In this document: positions 16,077 to 25,141 of the stretch, piece after piece
How positions within the stretch are numbered: the stretch's first letter is position 1
Layout: each line of letters starts with the position of its first letter
Assembly: GCA_016710585.1 (NCBI GenBank)
Contig: JADJVN010000038.1
Span: 1-26,905 of the forward strand
Direction: 5' to 3'
Source: Saprospiraceae bacterium
GTDB lineage: Bacteria; Bacteroidota; Bacteroidia; Chitinophagales; Saprospiraceae
Length of the DNA: 26,905 nt
Program-made: the position numbers and the translations under genes
The notes under the pieces: model-generated
Databases searched by the model: none
What the model saw: the letters and a program-made list of their open reading frames with translations, nothing else
What the model was told of the DNA's origin: nothing

Positions 16077-17513
16077 TCAATTGTAAAGAAGTTCATCTAC
16101 CTTTTCTAGAAGCCAAGGCTTAGCTACTGATGTTGATTGAGATATTTCAGTTTTTAGTTTTGTTATTTGAGCATTATCAGCATCCTGATGCTTGATTATT
16201 TTCCTTGTAAAGGCTATTAAGTTCGAATATCTTGATTTATTCGCTGAAGGAATATTTTTATTTCTTTTTATATAGATTTTAAAGCTATCCAAGAAAGCTG
16301 ACAAAACTTCCATTTCATTTAGTTCAAAATAAGTAATCAAAAGTTGAACTTTTGAACTTAAACTATAGTATTCTTCATCATATTCAACTTTTTGTAATAA
16401 TGGAATAACTTCCTTGTATTTTTTTTGATGGAAATTTAACGTGGCGATATTGTAATTAATAGCATTTTCTCGAAAAGCAATATTTATTTTATGACCGTAT
16501 TCTTTGATGAAATTTTCAGTCCAATCAAATTCCCGTAGACGTAATGCAATTGTTATGATATTTTTAAATGTCCAAGGTGTTAGTTCTTCATTAACATATA
16601 TTACTTCTTTATCTAAAGCAGCTCTATATAAGTCAAGACTTTCTTGAAGGTATTCTAATTTTCCGCGATTATGTTTTTGTATTGTGTAATTTATTGCTGA
16701 ATCCATGATATCTTTAGCTTCATCAATTGGGAAAATTTCTAAATTATTAGTGATTAATTTTTTTAAATCAAAATAATGTTCTTCATTTTCGAATTCGATA
16801 TAAGTATAATAAATCTTAAGATAAATAGCTATTGGAGGGATATGCTTAAACTCTTCTTTTTCTGCTATTTGGATGATTTCATCAATGAAGAGTATTTTAT
16901 GATCCAAACTGACTATTTTATTCCATGACAGGAGCGAACAATAATATTTGAGTTTCTCTGATATATAGAAGTAATCTAAATTATTGACGATTTCAGTGAG
17001 GTTGATCAATTGAATGCTGTTTTTACTAGCTCGTTTTACCTCCAGATTCTGTAGCTTATATAAGTTTTTTTCTATCTCATATTGATAGTAATAATAGGAA
17101 GCGGGTCTTTGGAATTGTTTTGCAGAGAGATTCTTTACAGAATTTGTCGCACTATTATACATTTTTTCCAATTGTCGCTGGTGCACCGCTTGGAGTAAAT
17201 AATTTGCTTGATGCAATGGGTTGGATTGGTAGATTTCAAGTGCTAAGTATGATTCACCCAAGTCTAAAAGATCAGAACAGAGTTTTCGAAACCGCTTGTC
17301 ATCATATGCTTCAGTCTCGAATATTTTGTGATAAACGAGCTGTTTATCCAAATCAGATTCATCCTCAGAGCGAATATGTGACTCTAAAAAACTAAATAAG
17401 GACTTGCACCATTGATTTCGGTTGTGATAAGGAGATTCTAGATATCTGTGAAATCGATTCAGCTCTGTTGCGCTGAACTGTGATAGAAAATCATAAATTT
17501 TGGTATCTTTCAT
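16077..17513 (-). CDS. Hypothetical alpha-helical protein, 478 residues, possibly TPR-like
   Basis: I do not recognise the family. The protein has no signal peptide or membrane span and is rich in Leu, Lys, Glu, Asn and Tyr. It is almost wholly helical, with a repeating pattern of paired amphipathic helices (for example AINYNIATLNFHQKKYKEVI, then LLITYFELNEMEVLSAFLDS), which suggests a tetratricopeptide-like scaffold. The N terminus (MKDTKIYDFLSQFSATELNRF) looks like a small conserved helical cap. It probably acts in the cytosol as a protein-interaction module. It lies upstream of the SCO1 gene on the same strand with a 129-base gap, so the two need not be linked. Confidence 0.8.
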   Translation of the reverse strand: MKDTKIYDFLSQFSATELNRFHRYLESPYHNRNQWCKSLFSFLESHIRSEDESDLDKQLVYHKIFETEAYDDKRFRKLCSDLLDLGESYLALEIYQSNPLHQANYLLQAVHQRQLEKMYNSATNSVKNLSAKQFQRPASYYYYQYEIEKNLYKLQNLEVKRASKNSIQLINLTEIVNNLDYFYISEKLKYYCSLLSWNKIVSLDHKILFIDEIIQIAEKEEFKHIPPIAIYLKIYYTYIEFENEEHYFDLKKLITNNLEIFPIDEAKDIMDSAINYTIQKHNRGKLEYLQESLDLYRAALDKEVIYVNEELTPWTFKNIITIALRLREFDWTENFIKEYGHKINIAFRENAINYNIATLNFHQKKYKEVIPLLQKVEYDEEYYSLSSKVQLLITYFELNEMEVLSAFLDSFKIYIKRNKNIPSANKSRYSNLIAFTRKIIKHQDADNAQITKLKTEISQSTSVAKPWLLEKVDELLYN

Positions 17514-17529
17514 TGGGTTGTTGCTGTTG

Positions 17530-17537
17530 CAAATTTA
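17530..17537 (-). promoter_or_regulatory. Possible -7 box for the helical-protein gene
   Basis: TAAATTTG on the minus strand (TAnnTTTG) ends 16 bases before ATG 17513. No TTG lies at a standard distance upstream. Confidence 0.35.
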
Positions 17538-17567
17538 AAACATAAATGTGAAACCTAATACCGATTT

Positions 17568-17609
17568 TCAAAAATGGGACTTGTGTGAGAAGTTCATTCC
17601 CATTTTTGA
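17568..17609. repeat. Perfect 12-base inverted repeat upstream of two divergent genes
   Basis: The arms TCAAAAATGGGA (17568-17579) and TCCCATTTTTGA (17598-17609) are perfect reverse complements around an 18-base spacer. Neither strand has a following U run, so it is not an obvious terminator. It sits 55 bases upstream of the minus-strand gene start and could be a protein-binding site or an RNA hairpin. Confidence 0.6.
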
Positions 17610-17801
17610 GAAGGAATTGAAGGTCTCATTTTGATCTTAGATGTATTAAATAGACTATTTACTTATTACCCTAAAAATGAAGAGAAAATATTGCTAATAT
17701 ATGCTTTTTATTTCTTATTTATTTAGTATTGATTATCAGTATTATAGTATAATATATTGAAAATATTCTAAATATATTAAAAAAAAATATGAATATAATT
17801 A

Positions 17802-17830
17802 TTGTAAATATGAAAGATATTGTACTTTTG
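17802..17830 (+). promoter_or_regulatory. Promoter of the 823-residue T9SS-exported protein (TTG-N18-TACTTTTG)
   Basis: TTG at 17802-17804 and TACTTTTG at 17823-17830, spaced 18 bases, lie 20 bases before ATG 17851. Both match the Bacteroidota consensus. Confidence 0.65.
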
Positions 17831-17850
17831 CTTTTACTGGTTATAGTAAT

Positions 17851-20322
17851 ATGAAGACAAAAAGTAATTTTCTGTTTTATATAGTACTTATTGTACTTTG
17901 CTTTAATGCAAGTGCCCAGAGTCCGTTTAACCTACGGACAGTTTTAAAGAATGCCTCCACTTACGATCGATTTTATCCTTGCTATCAGCGTACAGTATTA
18001 GACTCTCCAGATCATGGAACTGTGGCTTTTGTTCAAGTAAGCGGTGCTAAATGGGATTTGATCTATACTCCAGCTAATAATTTTTTAGGCACTGATACTG
18101 TAGTGGTAAGATATCAAGACAGGGTAGATCAGACTGGGAAAATTATAAATAAAGCATTTGTTTATAATTATGTCAATTCTATAGTTACAGCTAATACTGA
18201 TTTCTTATTGTGTAATAAGAATCAACAAAATCTTAGTATAGATCCTACAACGAATGACCTTACAAGCTATTCTGGTCTGACTCTAAAGAATGTCAATGGA
18301 TTAAGGCATGTCTCTGCAAGTAAATCAGGGAATATTATTACTTATTCGCCTGAAACAGATTTTGTTGGCTTGGCTTACTTAAACTATGAAGTCTGCGATG
18401 CTTACAATACTTGTGAAACAGGGGTAATTCAAATTTATGTTGTTGACCCTGCCACTCAGCCACAAGAAGACACTATTCATATTTCCACAGCAGAAGAATC
18501 AGATCTCAATATCGCCTTGGATGTGATGGATTATAACATAATAGATAGTTCTGAAAAAGGAGATTTACTTGCTTATCCTTATGGTATATTGTATCAGCCG
18601 TATAATAATACAGTTGGAAAAGACACTATAGTAATTGAGAAAAATAATTTAACAAGACGAATTTTTATCAATATTATTGATTTGCCTGAATCAAACAATA
18701 TCATTTCTCCAGATAAGGTTCACACACCAAAAAATACTGAAATTATATTTGATGTCAGCTTAAATGATGTCAAACCAAGTGTTTATAATTATAATATATC
18801 TTTGGATCAGGGCCCATTTAAGGGAACTTTGACCGCTTTGAATAGCCATGGCTTGTATCGGTATATTCCTGAAGCTGGTTATGAAGGTGTGCAAACATTT
18901 GTATATCGCATCTGTCCACAAGGCATTTGTGAGAAAGCTACTGTAAGTATATTAATAGGTGACTATAAGCCAAAAGATAATATTGATTATAAATTCAGTA
19001 CTTACAAGAATACACCAGTTCTTTTAGCTTATGATATTCCAATAGATAGCTATGAATTTAGCAGCACAGATACATTTTTGAAATTTTATCCAGGATGGGA
19101 TACGATTTCAATTACATACAATACCTACTGTCAAGCTACATTTATCGGGTACAACCAATTGGTTTACTATCCACCATATAATTTTGCAGACACAGTTAAC
19201 TTTACTATAGAATACTGCGTAGTAGGTACCAATTCTTGTTTAAGTTTAGACTGCTCAATGAACGTTATCAATGAACAGCGTAACTGTGATAAGCAATGTG
19301 TGGGAGATTGTGTATGGCCGGGAGATGTGGATTTGAATGGTCAAGTGGATATGAAAGATCTTTTGCATGTAGGCTATGCACTTGGAGCAGAAGGTCAAAG
19401 CAGATCTTATAATGGCAGCAGCTTTAGAGCCTTGAAGGCAAACAATTGGAATAGGAGTCTACGAGGTCGAGCATTGGACATGAAGCATGCTGATACTGAT
19501 GGAGATGGAATCATCCATCAAAGTGATGTCAATGTCATTTCAAATTTTTACCATAAGGAACATTCGCTCATACCTAATCCTGTTTATGAACGAGGTTCAT
19601 TTCCGTTTGAACTGGAGTTATTGAATCCAGATGTTGACTCTGGCGAGACTGCATTTATTGCCATTGTTCTTGGTGACTCAAGTTATCCTGTGATCAATCA
19701 AGCAGCTTTTGCCTATGAATTAGACTATAATATAGATGTAGTATATGAACCTAGCCTTCAAGCTGAATTCTTAGATCAAGAATGGTTTGGACGTGGAGCA
19801 AGCACAGTTAATCTCTATAAGAAGCCTTGGGATGGCAGGCTTGAATCAGGCTTTGTTCGTGCAAATGGAAATCCAGTAAGTGGATTGGGGCGCGCTGAGA
19901 TTTTGTCATTTATTGTTGAAGATGATGTAGACGTTTGGAGACGTGATGAGGAATATATTAGAGTTCCATTCTACTTCAAGAATATCATTTATGTGAATCA
20001 AGATGGTGCATTAGTTCAACTTGAAGATAAGACAGCCTATTTGAATTTGGGCAGAAAGAAAAATACAAATGTTCTTGATGAGAAGAAGCTGATCATATAC
20101 CCCAATCCTAGTAGCAATTATGTGAACATGCATTTGAATGGAAATAATGAAGTGATATCATATAAGATATTTGATCTGCAAGGTCGTGAAATAATTAAAA
20201 CTAATGCAGTCAATCCCAAATCAAATCAAATTGATGTAAGCAGTCTACAAAATGGACTATATTTACTAAGGGTTGAGACAACACTTGGTCCTATCAGTAA
20301 AAAAATTGAAATCTTGAAATAA
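17851..20322 (+). CDS. Large T9SS-exported protein with Ig/cadherin-like repeats and a dockerin-like module
   Basis: The 823 residues start with a signal peptide (MKTKSNFLFYIVLIVLCFNASAQ). Several beta-rich modules follow with the Ig/cadherin-like ending Y.P...F.G.D....Y..C: for example LIYTPANNFLGTDTVVVRY, ITYSPETDFVGLAYLNYEVC and YRYIPEAGYEGVQTFVYRIC. Next is VWPGDVDLNGQVDMKDLL (about 487-504) and, 45 residues on, DTDGDGIIHQSDVNVI (about 549-564), two EF-hand-type calcium loops in a dockerin-like arrangement. A further beta domain and a type A T9SS sorting domain complete it (IIYPNPSSNYVNMHL, SLQNGLYLLRVET, end KKIEILK). No catalytic domain is recognisable. It is probably a cell-surface adhesin or structural protein; function is inferred only from architecture. 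Confidence 0.88.
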   Translation: MKTKSNFLFYIVLIVLCFNASAQSPFNLRTVLKNASTYDRFYPCYQRTVLDSPDHGTVAFVQVSGAKWDLIYTPANNFLGTDTVVVRYQDRVDQTGKIINKAFVYNYVNSIVTANTDFLLCNKNQQNLSIDPTTNDLTSYSGLTLKNVNGLRHVSASKSGNIITYSPETDFVGLAYLNYEVCDAYNTCETGVIQIYVVDPATQPQEDTIHISTAEESDLNIALDVMDYNIIDSSEKGDLLAYPYGILYQPYNNTVGKDTIVIEKNNLTRRIFINIIDLPESNNIISPDKVHTPKNTEIIFDVSLNDVKPSVYNYNISLDQGPFKGTLTALNSHGLYRYIPEAGYEGVQTFVYRICPQGICEKATVSILIGDYKPKDNIDYKFSTYKNTPVLLAYDIPIDSYEFSSTDTFLKFYPGWDTISITYNTYCQATFIGYNQLVYYPPYNFADTVNFTIEYCVVGTNSCLSLDCSMNVINEQRNCDKQCVGDCVWPGDVDLNGQVDMKDLLHVGYALGAEGQSRSYNGSSFRALKANNWNRSLRGRALDMKHADTDGDGIIHQSDVNVISNFYHKEHSLIPNPVYERGSFPFELELLNPDVDSGETAFIAIVLGDSSYPVINQAAFAYELDYNIDVVYEPSLQAEFLDQEWFGRGASTVNLYKKPWDGRLESGFVRANGNPVSGLGRAEILSFIVEDDVDVWRRDEEYIRVPFYFKNIIYVNQDGALVQLEDKTAYLNLGRKKNTNVLDEKKLIIYPNPSSNYVNMHLNGNNEVISYKIFDLQGREIIKTNAVNPKSNQIDVSSLQNGLYLLRVETTLGPISKKIEILK

Positions 20323-20372
20323 TCCCTGTTTTTTTATATAACCAGTTTTATTCTGATTATTGTTAGATAAAT

Positions 20373-20397
20373 AAGCCGCTTCTAGCGGCTTGTTTAT
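20373..20397 (+). terminator. Rho-independent terminator between convergent genes
   Basis: AAGCCGCT (20373-20380), a TCT loop and AGCGGCTT (20384-20391) form a perfect eight-pair GC-rich stem followed by GTTTATTTT; flanking AAATA/TTTATTT can extend it. It lies 50 bases after the secreted-protein gene. It may also act on the minus-strand gene ending at 20593, because AAATAA on the other side gives a U-rich tract. Confidence 0.8.
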
Positions 20398-20592
20398 TTT
20401 AACCCAAAAGGCACATTAAAACATAAAATTTGAATCATGTTTGTGAATACTGAATTTGATCGTTACTAAAGATAGAAAAATAGATTATAGTGTTTCATTC
20501 CAATAAGTAAATGAATGACTTCTGGATCTATATTTTTACATTCGCATATATTCAAATTTGCAAATTCTCACATGAATAAAATCTTAAGTCTT

Positions 20593-22131
20593 CTATGTTT
20601 TTGGAGTACCAACTATAATATAATTTGAGATTGATTGATAGGGGAGCTTTAATTGTTTCAAGGAGTTGCTAGCAGGGCTGCCATCTCTGATGATAATGTA
20701 ATCGATCTTTTTTGTCTCTATTTCTTTTATCTTTTCTAGCCAATTAATTTGATCATAGTTTTCAATTGATTTTTTGAATAGATTATCCTTCTTGAGTCTA
20801 TCCGCATAAGTTATATTATAAATATCTTGAACTCTATCATACCAAGGGTAGAAGTATTTACTATCTTGAAGAAAAGCCTTAAAATCTACATAACTACTCC
20901 TTTCTGAAACAAACTTGAAAGAAGTAAAATCTGGTGGAATAAGACAGACTGCATCAATAGAAGTATTCTCTTTGATATATTGACTAACAATGCGCTCATC
21001 ATTTGATTCTCTAATTAGATTAAAATGATTTTTGCCTAAAAAAAAGAAGCAGAAAGCAGAGATACTAATTGCAAGAATTGATTCTTTTTTTATTAGTTGT
21101 TGAAGAGCAGGAAAACGTGATAAAATGATGTCTGTTATGGCTATAAATGAAAATAGCTCGATATATATTGTCGTTTTAAACCAATAGAAATTGAAAAATG
21201 GATTAAACTTAAAATAACTTGTAGCTATAATATAAAGTATTAAAAATGCGAATTGAACGATGTAAAGCGTAGATATTTTTTGACAGATATTGATGTAATA
21301 CCAAACTCCAATTGCAAATAAAATTATATAGCTGACGATATCTTTATACTGAAGATATCGGAAGAGGAGATGATGACCATTTCGAAATTCTTGTATTTGA
21401 AAAATATCGTTAGTTATGTGGTGCGCATTGCTTGAATAAAAAAGCAACAAGAGTAAATATAGTAATGTCGGCAATCCAAATATTGCGAAAGGTTTAAAAT
21501 ACTTGACAAATCCAAATTTTTTATATTGTATCAAACCTATTATACCAAACAAGAACCAAAGTTGAAATCCCACAGCTGCTTGAAAAATCGTTGCAAAGCT
21601 TAAGCAGAGAAATAGGCCAAAGTACTTATCCTTTAAATAAAAATAAAATGCATAGATAGCGAAAGTCTTGGCTAGTAAAGAGGCTAGTAATGAATTGTAA
21701 TAGATCTCATTACCACCAAAGCTGAACCTTGGACTTATGAGAAAGTATGCAAAAATAAACCAATAGACTAATGTCTGCTTTTTAAGAAAAAATAATCCTA
21801 ACTTGCTTACACCATGAATTAATATTATAGCCAAAATTGCATGTAGCAAACATCGAATCACAGTGTTCTCTGCATTCAGAATTTTCAGAAGATATATAAA
21901 TGCTGTTCTTTCAAAGATTGGCTTCTGCCAAGCAGAACTTATATACAAATCATTGGAGTATAACTCAGGATAGTATAATTTTTTTAGATATGGCAAGACC
22001 TCTATCAAGTCATTACCATAAAGATAAATACCTTGAGAGCAAATTAAAAGTATGTAAATTAAACAATAAAAAGGCAGATGCGATAGAAAGTCTCTCTTAA
22101 AACTATGATATAGATCTGCTTTGAATATCAC
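20593..22131 (-). CDS. Polytopic membrane protein of 512 residues, glycosyltransferase-C-like or DUF6798-like
   Basis: About eleven to twelve hydrophobic segments fill residues 20-370, followed by a soluble C-terminal domain of about 140 residues. The first extracytoplasmic loop contains GNDLIEVLPYLKKLYYPELY followed by SNDLYISSAW. This resembles the acidic first loop of GT-C-type glycosyltransferases and the DUF6798 group (D...YLP......P..Y.nD). The C-terminal part (SIDAVCLIPPDFTSFKFVSE, then KIDYIIIRDG) also fits that group. Substrate unknown; assignment is by eye. The gene follows sppA with nine bases between, so it is probably the last gene of the same transcript. Confidence 0.75.
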   Translation of the reverse strand: MIFKADLYHSFKRDFLSHLPFYCLIYILLICSQGIYLYGNDLIEVLPYLKKLYYPELYSNDLYISSAWQKPIFERTAFIYLLKILNAENTVIRCLLHAILAIILIHGVSKLGLFFLKKQTLVYWFIFAYFLISPRFSFGGNEIYYNSLLASLLAKTFAIYAFYFYLKDKYFGLFLCLSFATIFQAAVGFQLWFLFGIIGLIQYKKFGFVKYFKPFAIFGLPTLLYLLLLLFYSSNAHHITNDIFQIQEFRNGHHLLFRYLQYKDIVSYIILFAIGVWYYINICQKISTLYIVQFAFLILYIIATSYFKFNPFFNFYWFKTTIYIELFSFIAITDIILSRFPALQQLIKKESILAISISAFCFFFLGKNHFNLIRESNDERIVSQYIKENTSIDAVCLIPPDFTSFKFVSERSSYVDFKAFLQDSKYFYPWYDRVQDIYNITYADRLKKDNLFKKSIENYDQINWLEKIKEIETKKIDYIIIRDGSPASNSLKQLKLPYQSISNYIIVGTPKT

Positions 22132-22140
22132 GATTAATTG

Positions 22141-23922
22141 TTATTTAATTTGGACCATATACGGCAACTTCATTTGCACATCTCTAGAAGATTTGATCGT
22201 ATTCCATTCTTTATATACTGGATAAAATTCGCCTAAATTTTCTTTTAAGACTGCTTTTAGTTTTGAACTAGTGGCATCATCTTTATTTTCTAGCTTATCG
22301 ATCAATTTTTGAATCGGATCTTTTTGAGTAGGGTATTCAGAAATTCGATAATTGTCGATTGAGGCTAATCTAGCGGCACATTGCACGGCATCATTTAATT
22401 CACCAATAGCATTCACCAATCCAATTTCTTTTGCTTTATTACCATTCCATATTCGACCTCTTGCAATTTGATGAACCTGATCTTTAGTCATCTTTCTGCC
22501 ATCGGCTACGATACTAAGAAATTGGTCATAGGTGTGCTCTACATTTTCCTGAAGAATATTTTTTTCAGCATCGCCCCATGGTAAAAAAACATTGAATTTT
22601 GATGCCATAGGTCCAGTTCCTAATGTGTCATAATCGATTCCGATTTTTTTATCTGACATGACATTAAGATTTGGAATCATTGCAAATACACCAATAGAAC
22701 CAGTAAGTGTATGGGCACTTGCAAAAATTGAATCTGAATGCGCGGCGATGTAATATCCTCCAGAAGCAGCATAGTCTCCCATACTAGTTACGACTGGTTT
22801 TCCAGCACTTTTTATTAAATCGATTTCTTTAAGAAAATCATCAGATAATAATGCACTTCCGCCACCTGAGTTTACTCTTAGTACAACTGCTTTTATTGAT
22901 TTATTAGATCGCAGTTCTCGAAGTAGTTTAATGTATTTTCTTCCTATTTCTCCTTCATCCCCTTTGTTATCTGTAATAGAACCTTCAGCAAAAATTACAG
23001 CAATGCGATTATTGGCACTGTAATTTTGATTTTTCATATCATCATTGAAATAGTCCTGTGGCGTGATAAAATTAATTTTTTTATCTTGATCTATTCCAAG
23101 ATCCAATCGAATTTTATTCAAGACATCAATTTCATAGGCTATTGTATCGACTATTTTTAATTGTTGTGCTTTACTAGGTGAAGAAGCAAGGAAGCCATCA
23201 AAGATATTTTTAATATCATTGCTAGGGATATTCCTAGAAGATGCGATTTGATCGACGTACAAATTATATTGGCTTTCAAGATATTCTTTCATTTGAAGTC
23301 TGTTTTCAGCGCTCATTTTTTCTAAACGAAATGGCTCAGTCGCGCTCTTGAATTCACCCGCATAATATATATTAAAGTTTAATCCTATTTTCTCCATGAT
23401 CTCTTTGAAGAAAGGAATGCTGACGCTGAATCCTTTTAAGTCTGTCATCCCTAAAGGATGGATGCTGATCTGATCTGCTGTGGATGCGAGGAAGTAATTA
23501 TTGTGATCATAATAATTTGAATAGGAATAAATAAATTTTCCTGTTTTTTTGAATTCTAAAAGCGCATCTCGAATTACTTTTAGACTAGCATATCCATGGT
23601 TACCTTGACTGGGATTGAGAAAGATCCCTTTTATTTTTGGATCTGTAGCAGCCTTTGTGATGGACAAGGCATAATCATGTAAGCCTAGCACTCTGTCTTC
23701 TTTAATGCTGAATTGTTGCATAGCAACATTGTTCGTTTGTTCTGGAAGTTGTGCAGGAATACTGATGCGCATTACAGATTGATCTGTAATTGTAGTTTTT
23801 GAATTGTCCAATGAACTTGAAGCAACACTTGTAATTATTCCAATTAGAATAAAAAATAAAAGAAAAAGCGCGAGAATAGTCCCCAAACAAGAGGCAAAAA
23901 GGAATTTAAAAAATTGAGCCAT
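22141..23922 (-). CDS. sppA: Signal peptide peptidase SppA, long (67K) type
   Basis: This 593-residue membrane-anchored serine protease has one N-terminal membrane span (about residues 9-34) and two tandem S49/crotonase-like domains. The N-terminal copy supplies the general-base lysine in YAGEFKSATEPFRLEKMS (Lys192). The C-terminal copy supplies the nucleophile in MGDYAASGGYYIAA (Ser387), preceded by VVLRVNSGGGSALLSD. This Lys/Ser split over two domains matches the E. coli SppA mechanism. It degrades cleaved signal peptides at the periplasmic face of the inner membrane. It lies 89 bases after the deoxynucleoside kinase gene, and no strong promoter is seen in that gap. Confidence 0.95.
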   Translation of the reverse strand: MAQFFKFLFASCLGTILALFLLFFILIGIITSVASSSLDNSKTTITDQSVMRISIPAQLPEQTNNVAMQQFSIKEDRVLGLHDYALSITKAATDPKIKGIFLNPSQGNHGYASLKVIRDALLEFKKTGKFIYSYSNYYDHNNYFLASTADQISIHPLGMTDLKGFSVSIPFFKEIMEKIGLNFNIYYAGEFKSATEPFRLEKMSAENRLQMKEYLESQYNLYVDQIASSRNIPSNDIKNIFDGFLASSPSKAQQLKIVDTIAYEIDVLNKIRLDLGIDQDKKINFITPQDYFNDDMKNQNYSANNRIAVIFAEGSITDNKGDEGEIGRKYIKLLRELRSNKSIKAVVLRVNSGGGSALLSDDFLKEIDLIKSAGKPVVTSMGDYAASGGYYIAAHSDSIFASAHTLTGSIGVFAMIPNLNVMSDKKIGIDYDTLGTGPMASKFNVFLPWGDAEKNILQENVEHTYDQFLSIVADGRKMTKDQVHQIARGRIWNGNKAKEIGLVNAIGELNDAVQCAARLASIDNYRISEYPTQKDPIQKLIDKLENKDDATSSKLKAVLKENLGEFYPVYKEWNTIKSSRDVQMKLPYMVQIK

Positions 23923-24011
23923 GACTAGGTTTATTTTTTTATTTGATGATCAAGGAATGAAACAATGAAGCTTTATTAAAGTTCTTTATTATTCCTTTTT
24001 GATTTTAATTT

Positions 24012-24656
24012 TTATTCTATCGTAAAGTGATGAATTCCAGGGTCAATTGGAGAATGTAACAATTTGTATATTTGATCAAAATGTTTTTGGTTGTTTAAAT
24101 AATCTGCATTTTCACAATTTAAAATTAAACATGGCGTATCTGGAATGGCTTGAAAGTATTGGAAATACATTTCTTCAATGGACTTCAGATATTCAGATTT
24201 GATATCAAGTTCATATGTTCTACCTCTGTCTTTAATCTGTCGGATTATTTTTGATATTGGTCGATGAATATAAAGTATTCTATCAGGCTTTCGATAGTTC
24301 TGAGCTAAATTTGTGTAAAGTTTGTGATATAATTTGTATTCTTCCGAATTCTTTAAATTATTTTTAGCAAAGAGCAAACTCTTTATTTGACAATAATCGG
24401 CTAAATAATAGTTTACAAAAAGTTCAGGACTTAAAAGTTCTGTATTCAGTTGTTTATGTCTTTCGGTGAGAAAAAAAAGCTCCACGGTAAGCGCATATCT
24501 ATCTGGTTCGTTATAGAAGTATTGTAAAAAAGGATTCTCTGCAAATTCTTCTAGTATCAACTTGCAATCATCAAGCTGATTTATTTTTTGGCAAAGTGTA
24601 GTTTTTCCAGCGCCAATGTTGCCTTCAATACAAATATACTGTGGACTATTACTCAT
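24012..24656 (-). CDS. Deoxynucleoside kinase (dCK/dGK family)
   Basis: This 214-residue protein has a P-loop at IEGNIGAGKTTLC (about residues 9-21), a TERH motif (FFLTERHKQL, the base/sugar-binding helix region) and the lid IKDRGRTYELDI, with ILYIHRPISKII before it. This is the deoxynucleoside kinase pattern for salvage of deoxyadenosine, deoxyguanosine or deoxycytidine to monophosphates in the cytosol. Which nucleoside cannot be told from sequence. Its ATG overlaps the end of folK by eight bases, indicating translational coupling. Confidence 0.92.
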   Translation of the reverse strand: MSNSPQYICIEGNIGAGKTTLCQKINQLDDCKLILEEFAENPFLQYFYNEPDRYALTVELFFLTERHKQLNTELLSPELFVNYYLADYCQIKSLLFAKNNLKNSEEYKLYHKLYTNLAQNYRKPDRILYIHRPISKIIRQIKDRGRTYELDIKSEYLKSIEEMYFQYFQAIPDTPCLILNCENADYLNNQKHFDQIYKLLHSPIDPGIHHFTIE

Positions 24657-25140
24657 TTTCCAAAAGTATTACTTCAGATGGATCTTTGCATTCATCATAT
24701 AATTCTTCGATATTTTTATTTAATTTGGGGTGGATATAATATGGAGCAATCTCCATTAATGGGATCAATGTAAAATTTCTTTGATGCAATCTAGGGTGGG
24801 GGATTGTAAGATCGTTGTTATTGATTATTTGATTATCGAAAAAGAGAATATCAAGATCTAAAGTGCGTGAACTGTTTTTGATTTCACGATTGCGACCATA
24901 TTTTGTTTCGATTTTATTTAATTCTATTAAGAGATTTTTTGCCGTTAAAGCTGTATTAATTTGGATTACTTGATTGAGATAAGATTCTTGGAAACCATCC
25001 ACCTCCCAAGGCTCTGTTTCATAAATTGATGATTTAGTGATGATCTCACCAATTGTTTTTTTGATATCATTTACAGCATTTGATAGCATGTTTTTTTTAT
25101 CTCCCATGTTGGAGCCTAGCAGAATAAAGGCATTACTCAT
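24649..25140 (-). CDS. folK: 2-amino-4-hydroxy-6-hydroxymethyldihydropteridine pyrophosphokinase
   Basis: This 163-residue HPPK has the N-terminal FILLGSNMGDKKNML, the substrate-contacting YETEPWEVDGFQESYLNQV and the signature SRTLDLDILFFDN (catalytic Asp residues binding Mg-ATP), then TIPHPRLHQRNFTLIPLMEI. It transfers pyrophosphate from ATP to the pterin precursor of folate. The length is typical. It lies one base after the M28 peptidase gene and overlaps the kinase gene by eight bases. Confidence 0.96.
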   Translation of the reverse strand: MSNAFILLGSNMGDKKNMLSNAVNDIKKTIGEIITKSSIYETEPWEVDGFQESYLNQVIQINTALTAKNLLIELNKIETKYGRNREIKNSSRTLDLDILFFDNQIINNNDLTIPHPRLHQRNFTLIPLMEIAPYYIHPKLNKNIEELYDECKDPSEVILLENE

Positions 25141-25141
25141 A

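Larger units (their letters stand above)
17514..17850. other. Divergent intergenic region (337 bases) with an inverted repeat and two promoters
   Basis: No ORF is visible. It contains the TAAATTTG box of the minus-strand helical-protein gene, a 12-base inverted repeat (17568-17609), a very AT-rich tract at about 17690-17800, and the promoter of the 823-residue secreted protein at 17802-17830. Confidence 0.6.

Noticed and set aside
24588..24773. Plus-strand frame across the folK-kinase junction
   Set aside because: It is antisense to the P-loop of the kinase and the end of folK; no independent evidence for coding.
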